DNA of 64,000 nucleotides from Chlamydiales bacterium. GTDB lineage: Bacteria > Chlamydiota > Chlamydiia > Chlamydiales > JACRBE01. Both the position numbers and the translations under genes were made by a program. Location of the stretch: NCBI GenBank assembly GCA_016213235.1, contig JACRBE010000043.1, positions 19,327 through 83,326 on the forward strand. Direction: 5' to 3'. Below the pieces are notes generated by a model. The model worked only from the letters and a program-made list of their open reading frames with translations, had not been told where the DNA came from and did not search any database. Of the stretch, positions 43,730-53,190 are shown in pieces; within the stretch, counting starts at the first letter, position 1; each line of letters opens with the position of its first letter.

Positions 43730-44701
43730 ATGAAAGGCTTTAAAGGAAGGGCGCTTTTTAATTTATTGCGTCTAAAATATCGTAATCAGCAATTGCCCAC
43801 TTCACTAGAGCAGTGGCAGATAGAAGATTATCGGGCGATGAATACTGAGGCATTGTTTCATCGGTTGCTATTTCTCGGAGTGAGTCTTGATTTAGAAGCG
43901 TTTAAGTTATATACTGCAAGCTGCGATAGTCCTGAAAAACTCTTATATTATCTCTCTGCTAAAGAAGAGAATGATTCATCTAAATTACAAATATATCTTA
44001 TTGTTTTTGAATTATGGAGACGGTTTGTCCCAGAAAAACAATCATTATCTATTTTAACCGATGAAATCGATCATAAGATAGAGCAGCATTATCAAGGTGA
44101 ATTAGAAGAAGATCAGGCACAAGTGATGTTTGTGACTTTGGAAGATATTTTTGATCAAGCTGTTGATGAGGGGCAACCCCCTAAAGGCGTTTTTGTAGCG
44201 CTATCTAACTATATGGCACATAATCTAGAGCATTTTTTATATGATTATATTGGTAAAATGATTGCTCAAAATAAAGATTTAACTGCATCAGAATTGATCG
44301 ATGGTTTTTATCCCTACATTCAACAGGAGACAGCTTTTGATTTGTTAAAAGTCAAACTGCTTGCTAAGGCGGATGTCGAAGAGGCAACGATTGCCGCGCA
44401 GAGGCTGAGTGAAAAAATAATCGAAGAAAAAAATAAGTCACTTGCTTTTGATTTAATTCAATTTTTAGCACAGGAAGGAACTCCGGAAGTATTTTTTCAA
44501 ACATATCAAAAAATAGTGCCCTTGATTGAAACAGAAAAAGATTTTAAACAGATGCTAGAGATTGCAGCTAGTTATTATCGAGGATTTGATAAAGAATTAG
44601 AAGAAGAGCAAATACAGCATTTGATTAATTCTAGAAAAGACATCGATCCCAATCGCAAGATAGAAATAAAAGAACTTATCTTAAAAGCATTTAACAAGTA
44701 G
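43730..44701 (+). CDS. Hypothetical all-helical protein, 323 residues
   Basis: Not recognised. It is acidic, rich in Glu, Gln, Leu and Lys, almost certainly all alpha-helical, with no signal peptide or membrane segment. A basic N-terminal patch (M-K-G-F-K-G-R-A-L) precedes the helical body. The layout resembles TPR-like scaffolds but no clear 34-residue period is seen. It converges with the metallophosphoesterase gene and overlaps it by 11 bases. Probably a conserved chlamydial cytoplasmic protein. Confidence 0.75.
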   Translation: MKGFKGRALFNLLRLKYRNQQLPTSLEQWQIEDYRAMNTEALFHRLLFLGVSLDLEAFKLYTASCDSPEKLLYYLSAKEENDSSKLQIYLIVFELWRRFVPEKQSLSILTDEIDHKIEQHYQGELEEDQAQVMFVTLEDIFDQAVDEGQPPKGVFVALSNYMAHNLEHFLYDYIGKMIAQNKDLTASELIDGFYPYIQQETAFDLLKVKLLAKADVEEATIAAQRLSEKIIEEKNKSLAFDLIQFLAQEGTPEVFFQTYQKIVPLIETEKDFKQMLEIAASYYRGFDKELEEEQIQHLINSRKDIDPNRKIEIKELILKAFNK

Positions 44702-45437
44702 CGATTAATTTTGGTTTAAATTGTAGATAGTCTGCTGCTACAAAAATATAAGTTGTTTGATGATATTTTCCAAATAGAGGCGTTCCCTGTTTTACGTTAT
44801 GCAGATGTCCAAATATGCAAATATCCATATGGTACTTATCGATGATAGTCGAAGCTTTTGATTCTTGCAGGGTGTGTGGCAGTGGAGGAAAGTGAGTCAT
44901 ACATATTTTTAAAGAAGAGGATTCATTTATTTGTTTGAGGCTCGACTCCAATCGGAGCAGCTCCTTTTCAAACAAGGCTTCTTCACGCTGTGTATCTTCG
45001 TGTTTATTTTTTACAAGATTAGAAGGGACGAAATCAATAATTTTATCAAAGGAAAAAGCCGGATCGTCCCACAATCTTGCTCCTCCTATAGCAACTTCAT
45101 TTATTTGGAGTGCGTTGTTGTTAATAAAAGAAATAGAAGGGGGGAGTTTTGCGCTAAGCTTTGCATTGGATGGCCACCAATAATCATGATTACCCTTTAA
45201 GATAATCTTTTTGCCTGGCAGTTTATCTATCCAACATAAATCAAGAAGGGCATCTTCGAATTTCATAGCCCATGAAATATCTCCTGGAAGGAGGACTAGA
45301 TCTTCATCCGATACGATATCTTTCCAGTGTTGTTGAATAAGATAGTGGTAATCTTTCCATGCCGCTCCAAAAGCTTCCATGGTTTTATCGGGAGTAGAAA
45401 TAGCAAGATGCAGATCTGCAATAGCAAATATTTTCAT
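44691..45437 (-). CDS. Calcineurin-like metallophosphoesterase
   Basis: 248 residues. The metallophosphoesterase motifs are in order: I-A-D-L-H-L (about 5-10), L-L-P-G-D-I-S-W (about 49-56), L-K-G-N-H-D-Y-W-W (about 79-87), M-T-H-F-P-P (about 180) and I-F-G-H-L-H (about 209). The substrate is unknown; this subgroup (ICC-like) is conserved in Chlamydia beside glgC, which also lies just upstream here. It is cytoplasmic and has no signal peptide. Confidence 0.9.
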   Translation of the reverse strand: MKIFAIADLHLAISTPDKTMEAFGAAWKDYHYLIQQHWKDIVSDEDLVLLPGDISWAMKFEDALLDLCWIDKLPGKKIILKGNHDYWWPSNAKLSAKLPPSISFINNNALQINEVAIGGARLWDDPAFSFDKIIDFVPSNLVKNKHEDTQREEALFEKELLRLESSLKQINESSSLKICMTHFPPLPHTLQESKASTIIDKYHMDICIFGHLHNVKQGTPLFGKYHQTTYIFVAADYLQFKPKLIATC

Positions 45438-45519
45438 GAAAAGCTCATTGTGTAGTGGTCTAACATAAATGTAGCACTATCATATAATACTTGTGTAGTA
45501 ATTGATTGTTACTGGTTAG

Positions 45520-45722
45520 GGAGTGGTGTTAAAGGTATATATCCAGCGCAAGGCCATTACAGCATATCCAATTGCTGCTAATAAATTGGTTGGATTAGTT
45601 GTAGGATTTTGCCCCCATATGGACCGGATGTTCCCCACATAGCGGAATATAGAGCATTTTCTGCAGTGATCCAAGTGCTTGGAAAAGGTGAGGCTATAGG
45701 TACCTTAACAGGAAAAATATAA
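45520..45722 (+). pseudogene. Probable frameshifted small gene between the phosphoesterase and glgC
   Basis: From 45520 the plus strand reads V-V-L-K-V-Y-I-Q-R-K-A-I-T-A-Y-P-I, continuing A-A-N-K-L-V-G-L-V-V-G-F-C-P to a run of five C (about 45611), after which that frame stops. One added base would continue P-Y-G-P-D-V-P-H-I-A-E-Y-R-A-F-S and then V-I-Q-V-L-G-K-G-E-A-I-G-T-L-T-G-K-I to TAA at 45720. The joined peptide looks protein-like, but I recognise no family. It could be a gene tail with an indel, or chance. Nothing else is seen in 45438-45733. Confidence 0.35.
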
Positions 45723-45733
45723 TCAATAAAAAA

Positions 45734-47023
45734 CTAAAAACGAAAGTTTTTTGGTAGGTGGGTGCCGGCGGGTATTACAATGATACCATCTCGTACATAA
45801 AGATGATCGCTATCATAATGCATGATGTGTTTTTCATTAGTGAGGGATACATTATCTTCTATCTGTGTTTGTTCATCGATAATAGCTTTTTTAATAATAC
45901 AGTTTTTCCCAATGAAATAGTCGTGAGGATCTTGCGTTGGGAGAGAGGATGTGTAGGAAGGATTTCCAATCACAATGGAATCTTGGATGATGGTTCCTTC
46001 CATGATGCGGGAGCGGAGCCCAATTAAGCTGTGTGTAATTTCTTTAGCATTAATGATAGAGCCATCACAGATAATAGAATCGGTAACTCTTGTGTTTTTT
46101 ACAAAAGCACTGGGAAGGTTGATGTTTTGTGCATAAATGGGAGATTGTTCATTATATAAATCAAGACCACAGCTAGTTGTAGTGAGAGATAAATTTGCTT
46201 CATAGAAGGATTCAACAGTGCCAATATCCTCCCAATAACCATGGTAAGTATAAGCTGCTGTTTTTTTTCCTGTTTTAATTTGAGTGGGGATAATATGTTT
46301 GCCAAAATCTTCTCTTAAGTCAGTGTTTAAAAGATGGATAAGAGTATCTTTTTTAAAAATGTAAATCCCCATGGACCCTAGATAGCATCGCTCTGGATCT
46401 TTTGCATCTTTTACTTTGAATTTTTTTAAGACCTTTATATCAGATGGTTTTTCATAAAAATCTGTAATTAAATGATTTTTATTAATTTTCATGATTCCCA
46501 TGCGTCTTGCTTCTTTTTCTTTTACCGGGATCGTAGCAATCGTTAATTCAGCATCTTTTTCTTTTGTAAATTCTAACATGTCAATTAGATCCATGTTATA
46601 TAGCTGATCGCCAGAAAGAATAATGAAATATTCTATTGGCAAATGTAAAAAATGAGATAGGTTCTTTCTTACGGCGTCTGCAGTTCCTTGATACCATGAT
46701 TTTTTTAGGGGGGTCTCTTCAGGACTTAGCATTTCTATTTTTTCACTAGTTAGAGCGCCTGCATGAAAGGTAGAGGCAATATGATTGTTTAAATCAGAAG
46801 CAAAGTATTGAGATATAACGAATATTTTTGAAATTTTTGCATTAATAGAATTAGAAATAGGGATGTCTATTAGTTTATAACGTCCTGCAAAAGAGACATC
46901 AGGCTTACATCTAGTCTGGGTAAGGGGGAATAGGCGCGTACCTTGACCACCAGCTAGAATAATCGTGGCTGCTTGGTGTTTTTCTAGTAACGTCAATACG
47001 TCAATATGAGTTTTTTTATTCAT
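45734..47023 (-). CDS. glgC: Glucose-1-phosphate adenylyltransferase
   Basis: 429 residues. The N-terminal nucleotidyltransferase domain carries I-L-A-G-G-Q-G-T-R-L-F-P-L-T (about 18-31), the D-I-P-I-S-N segment (about 53), G-T-A-D-A-V (about 112) and L-S-G-D-Q-L-Y (about 136). The C-terminal left-handed beta-helix (about 300-425) is present. It makes ADP-glucose from glucose-1-phosphate and ATP for glycogen synthesis, a pathway retained in Chlamydia. The 230-base AT-rich spacer upstream, shared with the next divergent gene, holds no other gene. Confidence 0.95.
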   Translation of the reverse strand: MNKKTHIDVLTLLEKHQAATIILAGGQGTRLFPLTQTRCKPDVSFAGRYKLIDIPISNSINAKISKIFVISQYFASDLNNHIASTFHAGALTSEKIEMLSPEETPLKKSWYQGTADAVRKNLSHFLHLPIEYFIILSGDQLYNMDLIDMLEFTKEKDAELTIATIPVKEKEARRMGIMKINKNHLITDFYEKPSDIKVLKKFKVKDAKDPERCYLGSMGIYIFKKDTLIHLLNTDLREDFGKHIIPTQIKTGKKTAAYTYHGYWEDIGTVESFYEANLSLTTTSCGLDLYNEQSPIYAQNINLPSAFVKNTRVTDSIICDGSIINAKEITHSLIGLRSRIMEGTIIQDSIVIGNPSYTSSLPTQDPHDYFIGKNCIIKKAIIDEQTQIEDNVSLTNEKHIMHYDSDHLYVRDGIIVIPAGTHLPKNFRF

Positions 47024-47253
47024 TGTATTAAATAATAGTATATAGCTTATGTATATTAATTATTATTAATATGGTCAATTTCAATCTATAGTTTTATTTT
47101 TAAACAAATCGTAAATTAATGATTTTGTTTTTATTACAAATAGTTTATAATTTTAAAAAAATCCAAGACTTTATTTAGTTGCTCATGATTGATGTTTGGG
47201 GTTTTTTTTGTATAAACAATTAATAACCAATGGTAAGAGGTGTTTTTTTTTCA

Positions 47254-47901
47254 ATGGACGTCATTTCTAGAGCCTGTGTTTATGTAGATAAAGCATGTGA
47301 TTATGCTCCTGGTATTAGTAGTTTCTCTAATGCGGGAGTGCTTGCTGGAAAAATGGTTTTTTCCATGCCGATTATTTCTTCTTTAACGGAGGGAAATCCA
47401 TTTGTTGAGCATATTAAGGATAAAAGTACTCTGCGATGTATTGGATTGATCATTTGTCCATTTTTGTCCAATGGAGCAGTTGCTATTTATGATATAGTCA
47501 ATTTATGTGCAGCAGCTATAGAAAAGGTAGACGAAGAAGAGGTAACGGATCATCCTCGGGTACAGGCGTTTGGAACAAGACCATTGCATATGCCTGCTCC
47601 CATACAAAAACCTCCAGTCCGATTGCCGTATGAAAACGAATATCTTTTTTTAAGAAAAATGGGATCTGTCGATATAGAAAGGCTAAGGCAACAACCTATC
47701 GAAGCTCCAAAGAAAGAAAAAAAGCGATATCAAGAGTTGTTTCATGAGATAGAGAGGTGTTTATCACTGCTAACCAATCAAGCAGATGGAAGAAAACCTC
47801 TTAAGCTAAATCAGATAGAACAAGTAAAAGAAGCGTTCAAGGCGAGAGCTGTTTTAGCAGGCGCTTTAATACGACCCACCCTAGAGTCTATAGAAGAATG
47901 A
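47254..47901 (+). CDS. Hypothetical protein with hydrophobic N-terminal half
   Basis: 215 residues from the ATG at 47254, chosen because GAGGTG lies 11 bases before it; an ATG at 47230 is also in frame. Residues about 15-100 hold weakly hydrophobic, Cys-containing segments (I-G-L-I-I-C-P-F-L-S-N-G-A-V-A-I). A Pro-rich link (about 115-130) and a charged helical tail (about 145-215) follow. No family recognised. The mixed membrane-active and soluble architecture fits a host-directed effector, though this is only a suggestion. It converges with the HEAT-like gene (7-base gap). Confidence 0.65.
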   Translation: MDVISRACVYVDKACDYAPGISSFSNAGVLAGKMVFSMPIISSLTEGNPFVEHIKDKSTLRCIGLIICPFLSNGAVAIYDIVNLCAAAIEKVDEEEVTDHPRVQAFGTRPLHMPAPIQKPPVRLPYENEYLFLRKMGSVDIERLRQQPIEAPKKEKKRYQELFHEIERCLSLLTNQADGRKPLKLNQIEQVKEAFKARAVLAGALIRPTLESIEE

Positions 47902-47908
47902 TTCTTTT

Positions 47909-48799
47909 TTAAGACCCCCAACGTTTAATTACGATTTCCATTTCATTTCTAATAAAGGAAGGAGTGTTATTTTCTGATGCAATAGTTTTAAATAGTGCTC
48001 GATCAGGTATTGACTCAAGAGCTTGGCAGGGAAATACAAGATAAGGTGCAAAGGATAAGTTTTTTCTTATAGAAGGATTAACAAGTAGCGTTAAACAGCT
48101 TAATGCAATCTCTACATCTTCCGGAAAAGCAGATAATACGATAGCGGCTCTTTCATTATCTTTACAGTAAGGCTTGGTTTGTAGTTTTTGCAGTAAAAAT
48201 GGTTTTGCAAGGGCGCCAAAACTACAAATGGCATCAATTACTGCTTCATCAACAGAAAAATAACCATTCCCAAGAGCGTTTAATAAAACAGGAAGCGATG
48301 TGATATCTTTGATGATTCCAAGTAGTGTCGCAGCGAAAATAGGAGCTCTTCCATAACCTGGATTTAATGGATCATAAAAGGTGGAAGAAGATAATAGGTC
48401 ACGTAAAGCAGGAATAGACGTTTCTTTTAGCACTATAAGAGCATCCATTTCTTTTTTTGGATTCTCATCTTCTGTTAAAATAAGGTCTGCGATTGCAATG
48501 TTAATTTTAGGTGTATTGCTCTCTTCATATAACATGCGCAAATCTAGGTATAGTTTCTTTGCTTGTTTAATCGATTCTTTTGCTTCTAATGGCAATAGAT
48601 CGAGCGCTTGTTGTTCTACAATCGCGATTTGTTTAATTCGTTTGATGGAAAATTCTGACATGCATCCGACACCTTTTTTTTTGTAGTAGGTGAGCATTTC
48701 ATTGAAATCGCCACTAAAATGCACCTGACAGTGCATGACAATTTGAGCGTCAATAGAATCAATTAAAGGAATGTGATCTAATACGTTATCATGAGACAT
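47909..48799 (-). CDS. HEAT-repeat-like protein downstream of lipA
   Basis: 296 residues, all-helical. The C-terminal two thirds (about 110-290) contain HEAT-like units (S-I-P-A-L-R-D-L-L, S-L-P-V-L-L-N-A-L-G-N, A-V-I-D-A-I-C-S-F-G and A-K-P-F-L-L-Q-K-L), as in scaffold proteins. The N-terminal part has a His/Cys-containing segment (M-H-C-Q-V-H-F, about 21-27) that could bind a metal. It follows lipA by 6 bases on the same strand and is probably cotranscribed with lpdA-lipA. Function unknown. Confidence 0.75.
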   Translation of the reverse strand: MSHDNVLDHIPLIDSIDAQIVMHCQVHFSGDFNEMLTYYKKKGVGCMSEFSIKRIKQIAIVEQQALDLLPLEAKESIKQAKKLYLDLRMLYEESNTPKINIAIADLILTEDENPKKEMDALIVLKETSIPALRDLLSSSTFYDPLNPGYGRAPIFAATLLGIIKDITSLPVLLNALGNGYFSVDEAVIDAICSFGALAKPFLLQKLQTKPYCKDNERAAIVLSAFPEDVEIALSCLTLLVNPSIRKNLSFAPYLVFPCQALESIPDRALFKTIASENNTPSFIRNEMEIVIKRWGS

Positions 48800-48805
48800 A
48801 AGATT

Positions 48806-49756
48806 TTAGCCGGTAGCTTGTTTTAATACTTCTTGTGCATTATAGCTAGATCGTACAAATGGTCCTGCATATACCTGTTTAATGCCAATACAGAGACCAA
48901 ATGTTTCATATTCTTTAAAGTCTTCCAATGGCACAAAAGATGTTACTTTTAGTTTTTTTGCACTTGCTTGGAGATACTGACCAATGGTAATGATATCACA
49001 GCCAGCATTTTTTAAATCAGTAATCGTTTGAAACGTCTCTTCTTTTGTTTCACCAAGTCCCACCATGATCCCTGACTTAATGAGCATAGGGTGTTTGCGC
49101 CTTGCTGCAAAAGAGAGAATTTGCAATGTGCGATCATAAGTTGCTGTGTGGCGTACCCGGGGGGTAAGACGTCGCACCGTTTCGATATTGTAATTAAAAA
49201 TGTCAGGATGAGTATTTAAAACAATGGATAAGGCATCAAAATTACCTGCAAAATCAGATGTCAACACTTCGATGGTGCAAGTAGAGTGCATTTCCTTAAT
49301 TGCCTGAATGATCGTGGATAGATGCATAGCGCCACCATCAACCAGATCGTCTCGCGCAACCATGGTAATGACAACATGAGAGAGCCCTAATTCTTTTACA
49401 GACATAGCAATTTTATAAGGCTCTTCCCTATCAGGCAGAGAAGGCTCCTTGTTAAATGCTATATCACAAAAACCACAGGCTCTTGTGCATTCTTTTCCAA
49501 GCACAAGAAATGTTGCGGTTTTTTTAGAATAACACTCTAATCGATTGGGGCATTTTGCCTCTTCACAAACAGTATTTAGACCATATTTTTTTAAAATTGA
49601 ATTCGTTTGTGCAAGGGCTTCTCCTTTTGGAATACTGCGATGTAACCATTTCGGAAATCGACCGGTCCCAAGAGTTTCAGAAATCGCCCCGTTATCCGGA
49701 TTATCTGGCAAGCGATTAAGTTTTACTAAGGGGGTGTAATCGAATCGTTGATCCAT
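48806..49756 (-). CDS. lipA: Lipoyl synthase
   Basis: 316 residues from the ATG at 49756 (M-D-Q-R-F-D-Y); an upstream in-frame start at 49807 would run into lpdA. The auxiliary cluster set C-E-E-A-K-C-P-N-R-L-E-C (about 58-69), the radical-SAM C-T-R-A-C-G-F-C (about 84-91) and the C-terminal R-S-S-Y-N-A that ligates the auxiliary cluster are all present. It inserts sulfur at C6 and C8 of octanoyl groups on E2 and GcvH proteins. It starts 4 bases after lpdA, whose product is the E3 of the same complexes. Confidence 0.96.
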   Translation of the reverse strand: MDQRFDYTPLVKLNRLPDNPDNGAISETLGTGRFPKWLHRSIPKGEALAQTNSILKKYGLNTVCEEAKCPNRLECYSKKTATFLVLGKECTRACGFCDIAFNKEPSLPDREEPYKIAMSVKELGLSHVVITMVARDDLVDGGAMHLSTIIQAIKEMHSTCTIEVLTSDFAGNFDALSIVLNTHPDIFNYNIETVRRLTPRVRHTATYDRTLQILSFAARRKHPMLIKSGIMVGLGETKEETFQTITDLKNAGCDIITIGQYLQASAKKLKVTSFVPLEDFKEYETFGLCIGIKQVYAGPFVRSSYNAQEVLKQATG

Positions 49757-49760
49757 AACA

Positions 49761-51167
49761 TTATTTTTTTGTTTTTGGTGGAAAATGAATAGGCGTATCA
49801 CTAGCAAGGAGCGCAGCTTCTAACCATCCTTCTAGCATGGTTGGATGAGCGTGAATAGTTTCTGTTACACAACCAAGCGTTAGTTCATTTTGAATAGCAA
49901 TTGCCATTTCTCCGATTAAGTCCGACGCGCCATGGCCTACTACTGTAGCACCTAATATTTTTTGAGTATGATGATCAATGATAATTTCTGTAAAGCCCTC
50001 TGTTTCGAGTGTGGCAATAGCCTTACCATGATGTTGAAAAGGAAAAGAAGTTGCAATTGCCGGGTAGCCCTTTTCTTTTGCCATTTCAAGGGTGAGGCCT
50101 ACCATAGCAATCTCCGGGTAGGTAAAAATAACGGCAGGAACAGCATGATAATGCATGATGGCATGTTGGCTAGAAGCGTTGGCGGCAGCAACAATACCCT
50201 GATGAGAAGCTACATGAGCTAGCATCGCTTTTCCAGTAACATCACCAATGGCATAAATTCCAGGAATAAGTGTTTCCATTTTTTCATTTACCGCAATCAT
50301 CCCTTTATCTGTTGTAGCAAGACCAATTGCATTTAGATTAAGGCTATCTGTTACTATTTTTCTTCCTATTGCAATAAGTGCTTTTTCTGCTTCTATTGTT
50401 TTGCCATCAGATAGTTTTACTACAACACCATTACTAGTTTTTACAATTTCTGCAACGGAGCTATTAGTAAGAATAGTAATCTGTTGCTTTTGAAATGCTT
50501 TTGTTAGAGTGTCACTTACTTTTTTTCCTTGAGTAGATACAATGGAAGGAAGCGCTTCAATAATCGTTACTTTTGATCCTAGTGTAGCAAATAAAGAGGC
50601 AAATTCACAGCCGATATAACCGCCGCCTACAATAGCAAGTGATGCTGGTACATGAGTTAATTCTAATATAGAGGTAGAGTTTAGTATTTTATCATGATCT
50701 GGTAAGAATGCCTTAATATCTAATGGCTCAGAGCCAGTTGCAATAATAATCTTGCTTGCACGAATAATAAAAACAGTATCTTCTGCATGTATTTTTAGTT
50801 CATTATTAGATACAAATGAAGCTTTTCCACTAATAATTTCTATTTTATTTGCTTTTAGAAGACTCTCTAAGCTTGACCTAATTTTTTTGATCACTTGATC
50901 TTTACGATCTTTCATTTTTGCATAGTCAAATCGTTTATTATCTACGTAAATTCCAAATTCTTCTGCATGTGATATTTTTCTATATACATCTGCATTAGCA
51001 AGAAGTGTTTTTGTTGGGATACAGCCACAGTTTAAACAAGAGCCACCCAAGTAATTTTGTTCGATTAAAGCAACTTTTTTGCCATTTTGTGCAGCTTTAA
51101 TCGCTGCTACATATCCACCGGGACCAGCGCCAATAATGGCTATATCGAACTCCCTCTGAATTGACAT
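49761..51167 (-). CDS. lpdA: Dihydrolipoamide dehydrogenase (E3)
   Basis: 468 residues. FAD motif I-G-A-G-P-G-G-Y (about 12-19), redox-active disulfide G-G-S-C-L-N-C-G-C-I-P (about 41-51, the Cys pair separated by four residues, L-N-C-G), NAD motif V-G-G-G-Y-I-G-C-E-F-A-S (about 178-189) and C-terminal H-A-H-P-T-M-L-E active-site His/Glu (about 445). It reoxidises dihydrolipoamide in the pyruvate and 2-oxoglutarate dehydrogenase complexes. First gene of lpdA-lipA-HEAT, divergent from the zinc-ribbon gene (82-base spacer). Confidence 0.95.
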   Translation of the reverse strand: MSIQREFDIAIIGAGPGGYVAAIKAAQNGKKVALIEQNYLGGSCLNCGCIPTKTLLANADVYRKISHAEEFGIYVDNKRFDYAKMKDRKDQVIKKIRSSLESLLKANKIEIISGKASFVSNNELKIHAEDTVFIIRASKIIIATGSEPLDIKAFLPDHDKILNSTSILELTHVPASLAIVGGGYIGCEFASLFATLGSKVTIIEALPSIVSTQGKKVSDTLTKAFQKQQITILTNSSVAEIVKTSNGVVVKLSDGKTIEAEKALIAIGRKIVTDSLNLNAIGLATTDKGMIAVNEKMETLIPGIYAIGDVTGKAMLAHVASHQGIVAAANASSQHAIMHYHAVPAVIFTYPEIAMVGLTLEMAKEKGYPAIATSFPFQHHGKAIATLETEGFTEIIIDHHTQKILGATVVGHGASDLIGEMAIAIQNELTLGCVTETIHAHPTMLEGWLEAALLASDTPIHFPPKTKK

Positions 51168-51249
51168 TGTGATACTCCTTGTTGTATCTATTGATTTTAA
51201 GTGTTAGTATGGAAAAAAGAAACCAATAATTTTATTTTTCAAATTCTCT

Positions 51250-51672
51250 ATGGAAAAAGAGCGCACAAAGCTGTGTCCTCATTGTGAAGGTCGCGTGCCC
51301 ATTGCTTCTGATGAATGTCCCTATTGTGGGCAAAATATTTTCTTTGATGACTTTTCTTATCCACAAGAAACAACTTCTAAATTTATCCCCCCTTATGCAG
51401 CATCTGCTTCTATTCATCTGGAAGAGCCACAACATAAAAGAGTGGAAACAGCTCGAAGTGAGGAAAAAGAGAAACAAAAGCAAAAATCTCTTTTACTTAC
51501 TATTTTATTCCTATCGGTAGGAAGTTGTTTATTTACACTTGGATTAATCATCTTTTTTTTCTCTGAAAATGGTAAATTAATTTTAGAATGGAAGAGCCGT
51601 TATAGTCTTTTTTACTGTCTTATTGCTGCCCCATTTTTATATATCGGGTGGCTTCGATTAAAAAACGAATAA
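51250..51672 (+). CDS. Zinc-ribbon protein with two membrane helices
   Basis: 140 residues. The N-terminus has a zinc-ribbon set C-P-H-C (about 9-12) and C-P-Y-C (about 24-27). A polar, charged linker follows (about 35-78, ending E-E-K-E-K-Q-K-Q-K), then two membrane helices (about 80-102 and 117-134) and a basic tail. The topology puts the ribbon in the cytoplasm by the positive-inside rule. No further family recognised. It is followed by the two paralogous single-pass protein genes on the same strand, each apparently transcribed separately. Confidence 0.75.
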   Translation: MEKERTKLCPHCEGRVPIASDECPYCGQNIFFDDFSYPQETTSKFIPPYAASASIHLEEPQHKRVETARSEEKEKQKQKSLLLTILFLSVGSCLFTLGLIIFFFSENGKLILEWKSRYSLFYCLIAAPFLYIGWLRLKNE

Positions 51673-51753
51673 AAATTATTTTAAAATAATTTGTTTGGTT
51701 TGCTTTTTATCACTTTCTTGTTAAACTCTTTTTCGAAAATATAAAGGTTTATT

Positions 51754-53067
51754 ATGGATCTTTCAAATTATAAACATCTCGATTTAAGAGCTCAATTTCG
51801 TCACAATCATCCATTGACAGATGATGCTCCATTGCCGAGCCAAGAATTTGATAAATATCTTGCTTCTATAGAAAAAAGGATAGCTTCTTTAGATGTCTTT
51901 TCTGATTTTCATACAGGAGATAACGTAGATATAGCTAGAAGAGTGCCTTATCAGATTCAAGCAAAAGAAGGTTATTTCACTCGAAAAGTTCAAATTGTGC
52001 AAAGCGATGATGCTTCTTGTATGGATAAGTGGCTTGCTATTAGTATGCTGGCAATATCTATTATTTTCCTTGTGGGACTTGTTCTTGTTCCAATGGCAGT
52101 AGTCAGATCTAGTCATATTATGGAAGCTGCTGATTTAATGAATAAGGTAACAGTGACAAAATGGAATATGGCATATGATGTGCACCCATCTTCATTAGAA
52201 GATGATACAGCCAATGATTTTATTACAGGTATAGAAGAATTATATAAATTTGATGCTACTGCATGCAAAGGTGATCGATCAGCTAGTTTTATTATCAATC
52301 AAGTAGAAAAACAAGAGACGAGAGATCCTGCAGATCCTACCAAAGTGATTCATACAGATCTTATATTTGATACACTACGGTTCAATGCCGATGATGGTAT
52401 CAAGAAAATGATTGATTCTTTGGATAAAAAAACAACATTTAGAATAGCAATTGGTTATTCTCATATTTTAACCGCCTCACAATCTATGTATTATACAAAC
52501 ATAGTCGAAGACGATCCAAAATTATTTTTTATGGGAGTCCCGGTGCAGAGTGCAACCGATCGTGGCATTTTAATAATAAGACCAAACCCAAATTATCGGA
52601 TTACTTATCACCAAACCATGTCAGATGGAAGTATTGTAATAAAAACACAGGATGCCGGAGATACATTTACTCCAAATGATGGGGCTATTGCTGTGAGAAA
52701 AACGGTAGATATGGATCAATTTGATGTGGTATTAATATATGATATTACAAAAACCAAACCGCATGGAGCTATTTCCTTTAAGCAAAAAAAACTAGGTGAT
52801 TTAAGTGATGAGAGCCTAAAAGGGGCATGTATCCAAGTATTACAACAGATTAAGGGCGTAGCAGTAGATACACCACAGTATCTTTTGATAAGAAAAGATG
52901 ATAAATTTCTGAGAGAGATCGACGTGCCAAAACCAACGCTTCCTACAAGCAAGGGGCCGTTGCCCCTAAGAAGTTCGGTAATAGGAGCCTTTGGGCCGAT
53001 AGTTATGCCTAAGCCGATAGTTATGCCTAAACGGCCTGTAGCATCAACTGCTACGACATCAAAATAG
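51754..53067 (+). CDS. Single-pass membrane protein with large C-terminal domain (paralogue A)
   Basis: 437 residues, not recognised. A polar N-terminal region (1-92) precedes one membrane helix (about 93-116, L-A-I-S-M-L-A-I-S-I-I-F-L-V-G), and a C-terminal domain of about 300 residues, mostly beta-rich, ends in a Pro/Lys tail with a short repeat (V-M-P-K-P-I occurs twice). The pre-helix segment G-Y-F-T-R-K-V-Q-I-V-Q-S-D-D aligns with the next gene (D-F-F-T-G-K-I-D-Q-I-T-S-D-N), so they are paralogues. AAGG precedes the ATG. Possibly inclusion- or envelope-located; function unknown. Confidence 0.75.
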   Translation: MDLSNYKHLDLRAQFRHNHPLTDDAPLPSQEFDKYLASIEKRIASLDVFSDFHTGDNVDIARRVPYQIQAKEGYFTRKVQIVQSDDASCMDKWLAISMLAISIIFLVGLVLVPMAVVRSSHIMEAADLMNKVTVTKWNMAYDVHPSSLEDDTANDFITGIEELYKFDATACKGDRSASFIINQVEKQETRDPADPTKVIHTDLIFDTLRFNADDGIKKMIDSLDKKTTFRIAIGYSHILTASQSMYYTNIVEDDPKLFFMGVPVQSATDRGILIIRPNPNYRITYHQTMSDGSIVIKTQDAGDTFTPNDGAIAVRKTVDMDQFDVVLIYDITKTKPHGAISFKQKKLGDLSDESLKGACIQVLQQIKGVAVDTPQYLLIRKDDKFLREIDVPKPTLPTSKGPLPLRSSVIGAFGPIVMPKPIVMPKRPVASTATTSK

Positions 53068-53190
53068 ATTTTTTTAACATTGCATTATCTCAAGCAAAAA
53101 GGTGTGATGCAATGCTAAAGAAAAATTAAAAAAATCTTTATTTTTTCTTAATATTATTGTACAACTTGTTTCTTTAACAAGAGGCATGTC

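Noticed and set aside
53068..53190. Intrinsic terminator after paralogue A
   Set aside because: The CATTGCAT/ATGCAATG inverted repeat has a long loop and no T-run on the plus strand, so it is mentioned only as an inverted repeat.
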